This document shows positions 1 through 8,581 of a DNA stretch of 64,000 nt, piece by piece (the first letter of the stretch is position 1; the number at the start of each line of letters is the position of its first letter). The stretch is from positions 1-64,000 of the forward strand of contig CABSYW010000005.1 in NCBI GenBank assembly GCA_902482035.1, given 5' to 3'. This DNA comes from an uncultured Collinsella sp. (GTDB lineage Bacteria > Actinomycetota > Coriobacteriia > Coriobacteriales > Coriobacteriaceae). A program made the translations under genes and the position numbers. The notes beneath the pieces are model-generated. The model ran no database searches and was not told where the DNA came from. It saw only the letters and a list, made by a program, of their open reading frames with translations.

Positions 1-698
1 GCGATTGGCGAAAATGCGTTGGTGGAAATGGTGAAAATTATATTGACGCTAACAAGGAAGAAGCCGACGAGCAGGTACTGGAAGTACTTGCCGGTGGGCA
101 TGTAGCGAAGCAGCATGGCGATGCCGACGGCCGGGAGCATCTTGCCGGCGAGGGTGAGGCCGGAGAGGAACCACTGGGGCATGACCTCGAGGAGCCAGTT
201 GACGGCGGGCTGGCCGAGCGTCACGGAAACAAAGACGGGCAGGGCGGCGCACAGACCGAAGAGCGCGGGGCAGACCCACAGGATGGCGTTCATCTGCTTG
301 AACTTGCCCTCGTTGCAGAGCTTCTGGGACTTCTCCACGACGAAGCCGTTGAGGATCTTGGCAATGACGTCGAGCTGGATGCCGAGCATGCCGACCGGCA
401 GGCCGATGGCGAGGCCCGTGTCCGAGCCCAGGGTCACGCCGTAGGCGGTGGCGATGATGGCCATCGTGCCGTAGTCGGGGATCGAAGAGCCGCCGAAGCC
501 CGCGACGCCGAGCTGCATGAGCTGGATAGTGCCGCCGATGGCGAGGCCGGTCTTCCAGTCACCCATGACGACGCCGGTGATGAGGCCCCAGAAGACGGCG
601 TAGTTGACGAAGATCATCGGGATGCCGTAGTAATCGACGTGCTTGATGAAGGCCAGCAGGGTCAGAAGGACCACCTGCAGGATAGTGAAGTTGACCAT
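1..698 (-). CDS. PTS mannose/sorbose-family IIC component (partial)
   Basis: Membrane channel subunit of a mannose/fructose/sorbose-family phosphotransferase system. The ATG at 698 has a good Shine-Dalgarno (AGGAGG) and gives 232 codons before the window edge, so the C-terminus is missing. The protein is strongly hydrophobic and shows family hallmarks such as the glycine-rich stretch GVAGFGGSSIPDYGTMAI and the GLAIGLPVGMLG segment. It starts 9 bases after the IIB stop and is therefore in the same operon; a IID gene would be expected beyond the left edge. Substrate cannot be told from sequence. Confidence 0.88.
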   Translation of the reverse strand, partial: MVNFTILQVVLLTLLAFIKHVDYYGIPMIFVNYAVFWGLITGVVMGDWKTGLAIGGTIQLMQLGVAGFGGSSIPDYGTMAIIATAYGVTLGSDTGLAIGLPVGMLGIQLDVIAKILNGFVVEKSQKLCNEGKFKQMNAILWVCPALFGLCAALPVFVSVTLGQPAVNWLLEVMPQWFLSGLTLAGKMLPAVGIAMLLRYMPTGKYFQYLLVGFFLVSVNIIFTISTNAFSPI

Positions 699-707
699 GT
701 TCCCTCC

Positions 708-1181
708 TTAGATGAGGTCTGCGACGGAGACGGGCTTGTCGGCGGGCACGAACTGGGCCGTCACCTTGACACCGCGGGCGATGAGCGCCTTGTAGCTCTG
801 GACGTTCTCCGCGGAGGCGTAGGCGCGCTGGGTGAGCTGGATGCCGTCCTCCTTGACGAGCGAGCCACCGACGATCAGCGACGGGAACTCGACGCCCGAC
901 TCGGCCAGGTGAAGCATCGTCTCGGGCTCTTTCGTGATGACGAAGACCTTCTCGCGGTCGTACTTGCCCGCCGCGAAGTTCTTGAGCGCGGTCTCCTCGG
1001 AGATGATCGAGACGGCCATGCCCGCGGGGCGCGCCATCCTCATGGTGGACTTCAGGACCTCGTCGCCGGCGACCTTGTCGTCGATGACCATGACTCGGGT
1101 TGCGCCCGACACCGGGGCCCACTGCGTCACGATGATGCCGTGAAGCAGGCGATTGTCGATTCGTGCCATAACAACACTCAT
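708..1181 (-). CDS. PTS mannose/sorbose-family IIB component
   Basis: Cytoplasmic phosphocarrier of a mannose-family PTS, 157 aa, the usual family length. The N-terminus MSVVMARIDNRLLHGIIVTQW carries the phosphorylatable histidine (His14 in LLHG) typical of IIB-Man/Sor proteins. The ATG at 1181 is chosen because AGGAG lies just upstream; the open frame continues further upstream but without a ribosome site. It would take phosphate from a IIA and pass it to sugar moving through the adjacent IIC. It lies 123 bases downstream of the LevR-like regulator gene on the same strand, suggesting local control. Confidence 0.92.
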   Translation of the reverse strand: MSVVMARIDNRLLHGIIVTQWAPVSGATRVMVIDDKVAGDEVLKSTMRMARPAGMAVSIISEETALKNFAAGKYDREKVFVITKEPETMLHLAESGVEFPSLIVGGSLVKEDGIQLTQRAYASAENVQSYKALIARGVKVTAQFVPADKPVSVADLI

Positions 1182-1304
1182 GTTTGCTCCTATCAAATGA
1201 AGTTTTACGTTCGGTACTGCCTCGGCGCTATCCGGATTCGCACCGGGCAAGGGGTTATCGGATTATTGAGGACGCGCAGTCAGCTTGCGGCGGCGCGGGG
1301 AAGG

Positions 1305-4046
1305 TCACTCGTCGAGCAGGAGGTCCGAGGAGCCGAGGCGCTCTTCTCGCGCCGGGGCGGCGCTCACGCTTATGTAGTCGAAGACATATGCGATCTCGCT
1401 TACGGGAACCTCTACGCGATAGCGCGTCGAGATGCTCGAGAAGCTCTGCCTGAAGGACTCGATGAAATCGGCACGCTCCTCCTCGAAGCGGTCCTGGCCA
1501 ACGTAGGTCTCAATGGGGTTTCTGGTAACAAGGCGCTCGACGAGACAGCAGAGGTGGACGTAGAGCCCAATGATGGCGTTGCTGCCGATCTTCTCGCCTG
1601 TCCTGCGCTGAAGCTCGTGCACGGCGCTCTCGATCTCGTGGAATAGCCGCTCTGGGTCGAGGATGGTGATGGAGCGGATGACGTTCTGCAGCGTCATGTT
1701 CGAGAGCAGCTTCTCGTGGAAAGAAGAGAGCTCGGAAGCGTCAAGCCACCTGCCGAACACGGCATCGACCTTAGAGGCGGACGCCGTCGACATGATGTCC
1801 TCGAGGGCGACGAAGGGGATGGAGGCGACCCCGGGGTCTCCCGTGCCGATGACGGCGCAGACGCGGTGCTCGGAGAAAACGGCGTCGTTCGACCCGTTCG
1901 CGACGAGCTGCTTGAAGGGCCTCGTGAGCAGGCGCGCGCCTATGGTGCGCGGGAGGCTCTGCGAGACGAGCTGGCGTATCCTCTCCGCGGCGTCGACCCC
2001 GGACTCGGAGCAGAAGACGATGGCGTCCTCACGGTTGATGCGCTCGATCACCTTGCAGTGCGTCACGCACGCGGCGGTCGCATCGCCAAGAACCTCGGCG
2101 ATGGACTTGCCGCCGAGCAGCCCGACCCCGATCTCGAGCGCAAGACCGGTAGAGACGTTGTTCACCACGCCGATAGTGGAGTCGGTAACGTTCTCGAGGG
2201 CCTTATAGGCCTCCTCCAAGGAGCCCATGTCGACGAGGAACACGACCCCGGTGCAGTAGGAATGGCGGTCGACGAGGCGCTGGAGCGGACCGACGATGTC
2301 CTTCAGCTGCTGGTCGTAGGGCATGTCGACCGCCTCGTACACATGCATGCCGAGCATACGGTTCGCCGCGTCGGCGATGCTCGTCGCCGTTGAGTAGCCG
2401 TGGGACAAGATGACGCAGAGCGTTCGAAGGGCCTTCGCGTCGCGAGACTCCGATGCGACGCACAGCGTCAGAAGCGTCTTCGTGAAGTGATCGAGCGAGA
2501 TTCCCAGCGCCCCTTCCACGTCTGCGGCGACCTGATCGGAGACGCTCGAGGCAAACGGTAATTCGGAGGTCACGGCACCGAGGAGATGGGAGATTTGCTC
2601 CGCACAGGCAGACTTTCGCTTAGCCAGGCCGATGCCCGGCCACAACTGCAGGCAAATCTCCTGGGCCAGCAGAAAAGCGACCTTCCTCGAAAGCTCGATG
2701 CCATAAGAAGAGCCTGCGTCGGCAAGGACCGCGCCCACGATGCGCTCGAAGGCGCGCGACCTCGAGGAGGTAACGCCGCGGCCGAAGATCAAGTGATCCT
2801 CAACGCCGCGCACAGCGGAGACAGCTTGCGAGACGAGCTCGGAGACAGAGAGCTCCCCGGCGCAGAATCGCTCATCGAGAGAGCACAGGGCATCGAGCGC
2901 CTGCTCGACCGGCCCTGTGCTCTCGGCGGCATCCAGGGACGCGTCGATCAGAACGCCATCGTCGGGCTGTTGATCGATCTGCGCGGAGGAGAGGAGCCCG
3001 CTGGGAAGAAGATACGGGCGAACGACGACGTAGTCGCCCTCGCGATTGAGGAACGCTTTGGCGCAGCAGTTCGTCACGCAGGCGCGCAAGCCGGCGATGT
3101 TATCGGAAAAGTCCGCGTTCACGAGGCAACGGTATGCGCCGCGGCTGATCTTCACATCAGAACCGATTCGGCACCCCTCGCTGCGCAGGAAGCTCAAGAT
3201 GAGATCCTCGCGCTCCTCGGGGGTCCGCTCCTTGAGTGAGGGGACGCGGGCACAGATGGGCATTTTGCTGTAGGCCGAGGAAACCTTCAGGTCATCGGCG
3301 GAAAGCGTCGTCGAAAGAACGAGGCGAGCGCGCGGCGCATCCTGGGAGGCATCGAGCCCGAGGGCCGTCGCAAGGCAGTGCTCCATCGCAGAGGGAGAGA
3401 GTGCCTCGATGCCGTTGACAAAAACCACACCCCCGCGCGATTTCGCGATCGACTCGTCAAGAAGCCCGTTGAACGAGGCGGCGTCCGGGACCCCGGCGCA
3501 GTCGATGCGCACATAGGAGGAGTCGCGGGACAGCAAGCCCTGGTTCTTGCCGTACTCGTACACAAGGCGAGAAAGGAAAGACTTACCGGCACCCACGCCG
3601 CCGCTCAAGAGGATGGGTAGGCCAAACGGAGGGTACTGAACCGCAGCCTTGCACTGCTCGACAACGGAGCTGAGGCTCAGGTCGAAGCCCACGGCACGCG
3701 CGAAGTCACGGTGATCGGCGATTCCCGTCGCCTGGATGAGGTCGGCGAGCGAGGCGTACTCGCTTGCAGAGAGCTTTACCTGAAAACGCTTCTGGAACGC
3801 GCGGCGATGAAAATAACGGACAGGCCTGCCCGCCACCTTAACCACAAGGCCGGCGCGAACAAGGTCGTTGAGGTACTGGCTCGCCAGGCTCCTGGAGATG
3901 ATGAGCGTCTCGGCGATGTCGGAGGTGGACAGACGGGCAAGGTCGTCGAGCGAGACGGCAGAGGTGAGGGCCTCGAGATGCTCGAGAATCCTGTCCCTCA
4001 TGTCGACGGGCTTCTTTGCCAAGCTGTCCTGTGCGGTCTTGTCCAT
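1305..4046 (-). CDS. LevR/ManR-type PTS-regulated transcription activator
   Basis: A 913-aa regulator in the domain order of LevR: N-terminal winged helix (about 15-80), AAA+ domain (about 125-330, Walker A GGVGAGKS at 149-156), first PRD (about 380-475), EIIA-Man-like domain (about 543-670 with SHGYSTATSIA, His549) and a second PRD near the C-terminus (GLYVHLCCLVERL). PRD and IIA histidines are normally phosphorylated by HPr or IIB so that sugar flux sets activity. The sigma-54 contact motif GAFTGA is not visible and the Walker B region reads GGVVFVNGIEAL, with Asn where Asp is usual. The start at 4046 follows AGGAGG. It probably controls the PTS genes downstream. Confidence 0.88.
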   Translation of the reverse strand: MDKTAQDSLAKKPVDMRDRILEHLEALTSAVSLDDLARLSTSDIAETLIISRSLASQYLNDLVRAGLVVKVAGRPVRYFHRRAFQKRFQVKLSASEYASLADLIQATGIADHRDFARAVGFDLSLSSVVEQCKAAVQYPPFGLPILLSGGVGAGKSFLSRLVYEYGKNQGLLSRDSSYVRIDCAGVPDAASFNGLLDESIAKSRGGVVFVNGIEALSPSAMEHCLATALGLDASQDAPRARLVLSTTLSADDLKVSSAYSKMPICARVPSLKERTPEEREDLILSFLRSEGCRIGSDVKISRGAYRCLVNADFSDNIAGLRACVTNCCAKAFLNREGDYVVVRPYLLPSGLLSSAQIDQQPDDGVLIDASLDAAESTGPVEQALDALCSLDERFCAGELSVSELVSQAVSAVRGVEDHLIFGRGVTSSRSRAFERIVGAVLADAGSSYGIELSRKVAFLLAQEICLQLWPGIGLAKRKSACAEQISHLLGAVTSELPFASSVSDQVAADVEGALGISLDHFTKTLLTLCVASESRDAKALRTLCVILSHGYSTATSIADAANRMLGMHVYEAVDMPYDQQLKDIVGPLQRLVDRHSYCTGVVFLVDMGSLEEAYKALENVTDSTIGVVNNVSTGLALEIGVGLLGGKSIAEVLGDATAACVTHCKVIERINREDAIVFCSESGVDAAERIRQLVSQSLPRTIGARLLTRPFKQLVANGSNDAVFSEHRVCAVIGTGDPGVASIPFVALEDIMSTASASKVDAVFGRWLDASELSSFHEKLLSNMTLQNVIRSITILDPERLFHEIESAVHELQRRTGEKIGSNAIIGLYVHLCCLVERLVTRNPIETYVGQDRFEEERADFIESFRQSFSSISTRYRVEVPVSEIAYVFDYISVSAAPAREERLGSSDLLLDE

Positions 4047-4058
4047 GACTTCTTACCT

Positions 4059-4070
4059 CCTTGTACAAGG
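4059..4070. promoter_or_regulatory. 12-bp palindrome over regulator start region
   Basis: Perfect palindrome CCTTGTACAAGG overlapping the Shine-Dalgarno of the LevR-like gene. It could be an operator or an RNA hairpin that limits translation; only the symmetry is observed. Confidence 0.35.
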
Positions 4071-4221
4071 AGTATAAGGGGAACACAGAGAACGGAAGGG
4101 GGCGCGTGGGGGAATCAACAGCCCCGAGGAGAAGTTCACCACTTGAGGGACAGAAAACAACGGCCATTGAACATTCAGGGCCGACGCTCAACACTTCGGC
4201 TCGACACTTCGCTTTGGAAAG

Positions 4222-4273
4222 GGCCCTGCGCGCCGGGGTCCCAACATAAAGAAGGGCCCCGGCGCGCAGGGCC
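4222..4273 (-). terminator. GC-rich hairpin after mtnN remnant
   Basis: A 17-bp perfect stem (GGCCCTGCGCGCCGGGG and its complement) with an 18-base loop directly after the stop of the mtnN remnant. The following T-run is weak. The rest of the 4047-4221 gap shows no convincing gene. Confidence 0.6.
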
Positions 4274-4515
4274 TAAAGCTTAACCATGCGCGCGGCGATG
4301 CGGGCGCAGTCGCAGGCGGCCTTCTTCTCGAAGGTGTTGTAGTCGACGACCTGGCCCTCGGCGCAGGGCTTGTCGCTGATGGCGCGCACGACGACGAGGG
4401 GCACGCCGTTGAGATAGGCGGCCTGCGCGATGGTGCAGCCCTCCATCTCGCAGCACAGGTCGCCGAAGGTCGCGAGGATGCGCTCCTTCTGTTCCGCGGG
4501 CGAGACGACTCGGTG
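4273..4515 (-). pseudogene. mtnN: MTA/SAH nucleosidase, C-terminal remnant
   Basis: Read on the minus strand, this segment encodes about 80 residues matching the C-terminal third of 5'-methylthioadenosine/S-adenosylhomocysteine nucleosidase: RVVSPAEQKERI, the CCEMEG nucleoside-binding signature, AQAAYLNGVPLVVVRAISDK and the closing FEKKAA helix. The stop is at 4273-4275. Upstream of about 4510 the similarity ends abruptly and an in-frame TGA follows at once, so the N-terminal two thirds, including the start, are missing. The enzyme recycles toxic by-products of SAM use. The retained part keeps good codon structure, suggesting a recent truncation. Confidence 0.8.
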
Positions 4516-4925
4516 GGCAAGGTCCTCTCAAAAGGGGTCGTCCGACGCCGCAAGACCTCGATGACTGACTACCGCCTCGAGCAAGTGGCGAATCACCTCT
4601 GTACTATCGAACTTGCCTTGGTCAAGTACGAGGCCAAGGAGAACGGTGAGACGTACAACAAGTTCTTCGGAGGTATAGGCTCTTTCAAGAGGAACTGGTT
4701 CAAGCAAGCCCGCAGCAAGCGGATATAGCTGGTCTCGCGGTTTCGCAAGGAACGGCCAGCTCTCTTCTGGCGAGGAACACCGGGCGACGTGCCTCGAGCA
4801 GCGGAAGCTGAAGCGCAAGCAGAAGCAGCGCGGGCAATGATCGGTGCCGATATGGGCCCAGACGTGAACAGTGCTACGTCCCCTGTTCACGGGGCGCGAA
4901 ACCGCAAAGGTTGCACAGAGGTTGC
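4516..4925. other. Decayed stretch that interrupts mtnN
   Basis: About 400 bases with no intact gene. A plus-strand reading at 4513-4728 ends in FKRNWFKQARSKRI, and another plus frame ending near 4840 closes with the basic tail LEQRKLKRKQKQRGQ before a stop. Such basic tails occur in relics of mobile-element proteins, but I do not recognise the family. Its left edge coincides with the break in mtnN, so it may be the relic of an insertion or deletion. Confidence 0.4.
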
Positions 4926-4967
4926 AAAATAAGAAGCCCCCGACCTGTTTTCGCAGGTCAGAGGCTT
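4926..4967 (-). terminator. Rho-independent terminator of guaA
   Basis: Hairpin on the minus strand with arms near AAGCCTCTGACCTG and CAGGTCGGGGGCTT around a CGAAAA loop, followed by CTTATTTT, 19 bases after the guaA stop. Confidence 0.85.
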
Positions 4968-4985
4968 GAAATCAACGAATATCGT

Positions 4986-6584
4986 TTATTCCCACTCGAT
5001 GGTCGCAGGCGGCTTGGACGTGATGTCGTAGCACACGCGGTTGGCGCCGGGAACCTCGGCCACGATGCGGCCGGAAATGCGGGCCAGCACGTCGTAGGGC
5101 AGCTTGGCCCAGTCGGCGGTCATGGCATCGCTGGACTCGACGGCACGCAGGATGATCGGGCGCTGATAGGTGCGCTCGTCGCCCATAACACCGACGGACT
5201 TGATGTCGGGCAGGACCGCGAAATACTGCCAGCAGCTGTGCCCGGAGTTGCGCTCGCCAGTCTGCTCAAACAGACGCTGGTTGTAGGCGTCGAGCTCCTC
5301 GCGCACGATAGCGTCAGCGTTCTTGAGGATCTCGAGCTTCTCCTTGTCGACCGCGCCGATGATGCGGATGGCAAGACCCGGGCCCGGGAAAGGCTGGCGG
5401 AACACGATGTGACCCGGCAGTCCGAGCGCCAGACCAAGCGCGCGGACCTCGTCCTTAAAGAAGTGGTCGAGCGGCTCAATAAGGTCGAAGTGCACGCCCT
5501 CGGGGAACGGGATCAGGTTGTGATGGCTCTTAATGGTGGCCGTCTTCCCGCCCGTCTTGCGAGCGCCGGACTCGATGATGTCGGGGTAGATGGTGCCCTG
5601 AGCCAGATACTTGACCGGCTTGCCATCGGTCTCGAGCTGCTGCGCCACGGCGAAGAACTCTTTCCAGAACTGCGTACCGATGATGCGGCGCTTCTCCTCG
5701 GGCTCGGTCACGCCGGCCAGAAGCTCGGCATAACGGTCCTCGGCGTGGACGTGAATAAAGTCGACGTCAAACTGCTTGGTGAAGACCTCCTCCACCTGCT
5801 CGGGCTCGCCCTTGCGAAGCAGACCGTGGTTGATGAACACGCAGGTCATCTGCTTGCCCACGGCGCGGGCGCCCAGCGCAGCCACGACGGAGGAGTCAAC
5901 GCCGCCGGACAGAGCCAGAATCACGCGGTCGTTGCCGACCTTCTCGCGGAACTCGGCCGTCATGGTCTCGACCAGGTCGTCCATGCTCCAGTTGGGCTCC
6001 AGGCCACAGATCTCAAACAGGAAGTTGCTCAGCAGCTGCTGACCGTACTCGGAGTGCTTGACCTCGGGGTGGAACTGCGTGGTGAAAATCTTGCGCTCGA
6101 CGCACTCCATGGCGGCAACCGGGCACACGTCGGTGCTGGCGGTAACGGTAAAGCCCTCGGGCACCTCGGACACGGCGTCGCGGTGGCTCATCCACACGGT
6201 CTGCTCCATGGGCGTGGAGTTAAAGAGCTTGGCGCCGGCCGTGCGCGTGATGGTGGCGCGGCCGTACTCGCCCACCTCGGAGTGGCCGACCTTGCCGCCG
6301 AGCGTCACGGCCGTGATCTGATGGCCGTAGCAAAAGCCCAGGACGGGAAGGCCCAGGTCAAAGATGGCAGGATCGATGGACGGAGCGTCCTCGGCATACA
6401 CAGAGGCCGGGCCGCCGGAAAGGATGAGCGCAGAGGCGTTCATTTCGCGAATCTCGTCGGCCGAGATGTCGCAGGGGACAATCTCGGAATACACGTTGAG
6501 GTCGCGGACGCGACGGGCAATGAGCTGACCGTACTGCGCACCAAAGTCGAGTACGAGGACCTTTGCGGAAGCCTTTTGATCCAT
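4986..6584 (-). CDS. guaA: GMP synthase (glutamine-hydrolysing)
   Basis: Converts XMP, ATP and glutamine to GMP in cytoplasmic purine synthesis. The 532-aa length is close to the family norm. The N-terminal class I amidotransferase domain shows VLDFGAQYGQLIARRVR and the nucleophile elbow GFCYGHQ, with the triad histidine in TTQFHPEVKH. The ATP-pyrophosphatase domain begins with the P-loop LALSGGVDSSVVAAL, and the dimerisation domain ends in the conserved IEWE. Start ATG at 6584. Transcribed alone: a terminator follows and ansA diverges upstream. No purine riboswitch was seen in the leader. Confidence 0.97.
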   Translation of the reverse strand: MDQKASAKVLVLDFGAQYGQLIARRVRDLNVYSEIVPCDISADEIREMNASALILSGGPASVYAEDAPSIDPAIFDLGLPVLGFCYGHQITAVTLGGKVGHSEVGEYGRATITRTAGAKLFNSTPMEQTVWMSHRDAVSEVPEGFTVTASTDVCPVAAMECVERKIFTTQFHPEVKHSEYGQQLLSNFLFEICGLEPNWSMDDLVETMTAEFREKVGNDRVILALSGGVDSSVVAALGARAVGKQMTCVFINHGLLRKGEPEQVEEVFTKQFDVDFIHVHAEDRYAELLAGVTEPEEKRRIIGTQFWKEFFAVAQQLETDGKPVKYLAQGTIYPDIIESGARKTGGKTATIKSHHNLIPFPEGVHFDLIEPLDHFFKDEVRALGLALGLPGHIVFRQPFPGPGLAIRIIGAVDKEKLEILKNADAIVREELDAYNQRLFEQTGERNSGHSCWQYFAVLPDIKSVGVMGDERTYQRPIILRAVESSDAMTADWAKLPYDVLARISGRIVAEVPGANRVCYDITSKPPATIEWE

Positions 6585-6772
6585 GGTTTCCCCCTCTTGT
6601 TGGCGGGGAGCCGGTGCCCACCCGCGCGAATAAACGAAAACAGCTTACATAGTGTACACGTTATATGGGGTTTCTCGTCCCTCGCAGCCATCAGCGCACG
6701 GCAAACGCACGACCTGGGCCCTATTTGACGGTAATTGAAGCGTTACCAGACGTTACAGATGATGTAATACGT

Positions 6773-6800
6773 TTGAACATTGGACGCCCTGTGCCACAAT
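6773..6800 (+). promoter_or_regulatory. Candidate ansA promoter
   Basis: TTGAAC and CACAAT separated by 16 bases, 51 bases before the ansA start. Each hexamer matches the housekeeping consensus at four of six positions. CGTTAC and GTAATACG just upstream form an imperfect dyad. Confidence 0.4.
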
Positions 6801-6851
6801 ACTGCCGAACGGCTCCGCCCCTGCGGCGGCAAATACGATAGGAATACCAGC

Positions 6852-7865
6852 ATGAAGCGCATCCTTCTCATCGCCACGGGCGGCACCATCGCATCGACCG
6901 AGGACGGCAACGGCCTCTCCCCCGCCCTGACCGGTGAGGAGCTCGCCCAGAGCGTCCCCGAGATCTCGGGCCTCTGCGAGCTCGACGTCGTGCAGCCCAT
7001 GAACATCGACAGTACCAACATGCGCCCCAGTGACTGGATGCGTATCCGCGACGTCATCGTCGAGGGTTATGCCGACCACGACGGCTTCGTGATTCTGCAC
7101 GGCACCGACACCATGAGCTACACCGCGGCAGCGCTTTCCTACCTGATTCAGGACAGCCCCAAGCCCATCGTACTCACCGGCTCGCAAAAGCCCATGGGCA
7201 ATCCCTTTACCGATGCCAAGCTCAACCTGTACCAGAGCCTGCTCTATGCGCTCGACGAACACTCGCACGACGTCTCAATCGTGTTTGGCGGCGTAGCCAT
7301 TGCCGGCACGCGCGCCCGCAAACAGCGCACCATGAGCTTTAACGCGTTCATTAGCGTCAACTATCCGCCCATCGCCTATATCCGCAACGACCGCATCGTG
7401 CGCAACGGGCTTCACGGCACGCATCAGGGCGAAAACCCGGTGCGTTTCTACGACAGCATCGACCCGCGCGTATTTGTCCTTAAGCTTACGCCCGGCGTGA
7501 ACCCTGGCATTCTGGACGCTCTGGCCGATAGCTACGACGCCGTGATTCTGGAGACCTTTGGCATTGGCGGTATTCCCGAGTTTGGTGAATCGGGCGAGTC
7601 GTTCCAAGAGGCAATTTTCCGCTGGGTCGATTCGGGCCGCACCGTCGTTATGACCACGCAGGTCCCCGAAGAGGGCCTCGATCTGGGTGTTTATGAGGTC
7701 GGCCGTGCTTACGCTGATCATCCGGGTATTTTGCGTGGCGATGACATGACCACCGAGACGCTCGTGGCCAAAACCATGTGGGCGCTCGGCCAGTCACGCG
7801 ATGCCGCCGAGATCCAGCGCCTGTTCTACAGCCAAGTCAACCACGACCGCATCCCGATGGCGTAA
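6852..7865 (+). CDS. ansA: Type I L-asparaginase
   Basis: Hydrolyses L-asparagine to aspartate and ammonia. The 337-aa product has the N-terminal nucleophile motif LLIATGGTIAST and the second catalytic motif FVILHGTDTMSYTAAALS, the two signatures of bacterial asparaginases. There is no signal peptide, and length and sequence fit the cytoplasmic type I enzyme. The ATG at 6852 is preferred because AGGA lies at the right distance and the protein then starts at the family N-terminus (MKRILLIATGG). Stands alone, divergent from guaA. Confidence 0.95.
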   Translation: MKRILLIATGGTIASTEDGNGLSPALTGEELAQSVPEISGLCELDVVQPMNIDSTNMRPSDWMRIRDVIVEGYADHDGFVILHGTDTMSYTAAALSYLIQDSPKPIVLTGSQKPMGNPFTDAKLNLYQSLLYALDEHSHDVSIVFGGVAIAGTRARKQRTMSFNAFISVNYPPIAYIRNDRIVRNGLHGTHQGENPVRFYDSIDPRVFVLKLTPGVNPGILDALADSYDAVILETFGIGGIPEFGESGESFQEAIFRWVDSGRTVVMTTQVPEEGLDLGVYEVGRAYADHPGILRGDDMTTETLVAKTMWALGQSRDAAEIQRLFYSQVNHDRIPMA

Positions 7866-7887
7866 TTCAGTTTTCGACGGGTATCCC

Positions 7888-8106
7888 CTATTCGATGCCC
7901 TCGAGAAGCTCTGACACCGTCATGCCGAGTGCGGGCGCGATCTTAAATAGAACCTTGAGCGTGAAATTTGCCGTCCCATCTTCGATTCGGTCGAGGTAGG
8001 GTCGGCTGATTCCTGTCGCCACACAAAAATCAACCTTGGAGATACCAAGGTCCCTGCGTGTCTCTTCAACCCGCCTGCCAAGAATCTGTTTCGCACGTTC
8101 GTCCAT
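7888..8106 (-). CDS. Small XRE-family regulator
   Basis: A 72-aa protein that is almost entirely one Cro/C1-type helix-turn-helix: LGRRVEETRRDLGISKVDFCVATGISRPYLDRIEDG, then the last two helices ending VSELLEGIE. It faces an unknown 129-aa gene, and the 76-bp gap between them holds a perfect 24-bp palindrome, the usual setting for an autoregulated divergent pair. It could be a plain repressor or an antitoxin-like partner; nothing identifies a toxin. Confidence 0.88.
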   Translation of the reverse strand: MDERAKQILGRRVEETRRDLGISKVDFCVATGISRPYLDRIEDGTANFTLKVLFKIAPALGMTVSELLEGIE

Positions 8107-8135
8107 GCAGACGAGTTTGAAATGGGGCCGAACAT

Positions 8136-8159
8136 AAACGTAAACTATAGTTTACGTTT
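8136..8159. promoter_or_regulatory. Perfect 24-bp palindromic operator
   Basis: Half-site AAACGTAAACTA followed exactly by its reverse complement, 29 bp from the XRE start and 23 bp from the opposite start. The centre TAAACTATAG resembles a -10 element on both strands, so a dimer bound here would block both promoters. Binding by the adjacent XRE protein is inferred. Confidence 0.75.
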
Positions 8160-8182
8160 TGCCGAATACACAGGAGTTTTCT

Positions 8183-8572
8183 ATGTCGGGTTCTTCGGTC
8201 CGCATGCACCGAACTACGCTTCGCACAAACAGCGCACCGCCCAAGCTCGTCGTCGTTGAAGCCGAATGCCTTTCACCCGATGAGCGCACAGCATTTGCAT
8301 TGCTATCAAGTCGCGTCGCCGCCGTTCTGGTCCCTTGCCCGGCGCAAGGTGAACTTGCCATCCAATGCCAAGCGCACAGCTGCTCGCTCAATCAGGCTGC
8401 CGTAATCGCAACCAGCCAACACAGCCTGCCGCTCCTTTTAGAAGCCGGTATCGCACTCGCCCTTCGTGGCGCCGGATACGAAAACGAGGCCGCCGCCGAC
8501 GTGGTCTTTCAACCACGATCGAGCGGCGGCCTCGCAGCAGCCATCGAATATGCTTGCAGGCTCGTTGCCTAA
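8183..8572 (+). CDS. Unknown 129-aa protein divergent from XRE regulator
   Basis: Family not recognised. The ATG at 8183 has AGGAG seven bases upstream; a TTG at 8159 is possible but overlaps the palindrome. The protein has no signal peptide or clear membrane segment. It alternates short beta-like hydrophobic stretches (KLVVVEAE, VAAVLVPCP, AAVIATS) with helices, ending FQPRSSGGLAAAIEYAC, suggesting a small alpha/beta fold. Control by the divergent XRE protein through the shared palindrome is likely. Confidence 0.6.
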   Translation: MSGSSVRMHRTTLRTNSAPPKLVVVEAECLSPDERTAFALLSSRVAAVLVPCPAQGELAIQCQAHSCSLNQAAVIATSQHSLPLLLEAGIALALRGAGYENEAAADVVFQPRSSGGLAAAIEYACRLVA

Positions 8573-8581
8573 AAGGACAAG

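Noticed and set aside
1182..1304. Sigma-54 promoter upstream of the PTS IIB gene
   Set aside because: No TGGCAC-N5-TTGC pattern found on the minus strand.
4513..4728. 71-aa plus-strand ORF in the mtnN break
   Set aside because: Start region overlaps the mtnN remnant on the other strand and no family was recognised; kept only as part of a decayed stretch.
4911..6728. 605-codon plus-strand frame over guaA
   Set aside because: Shadow of guaA on the other strand; guaA has full catalytic motifs while this frame shows none.
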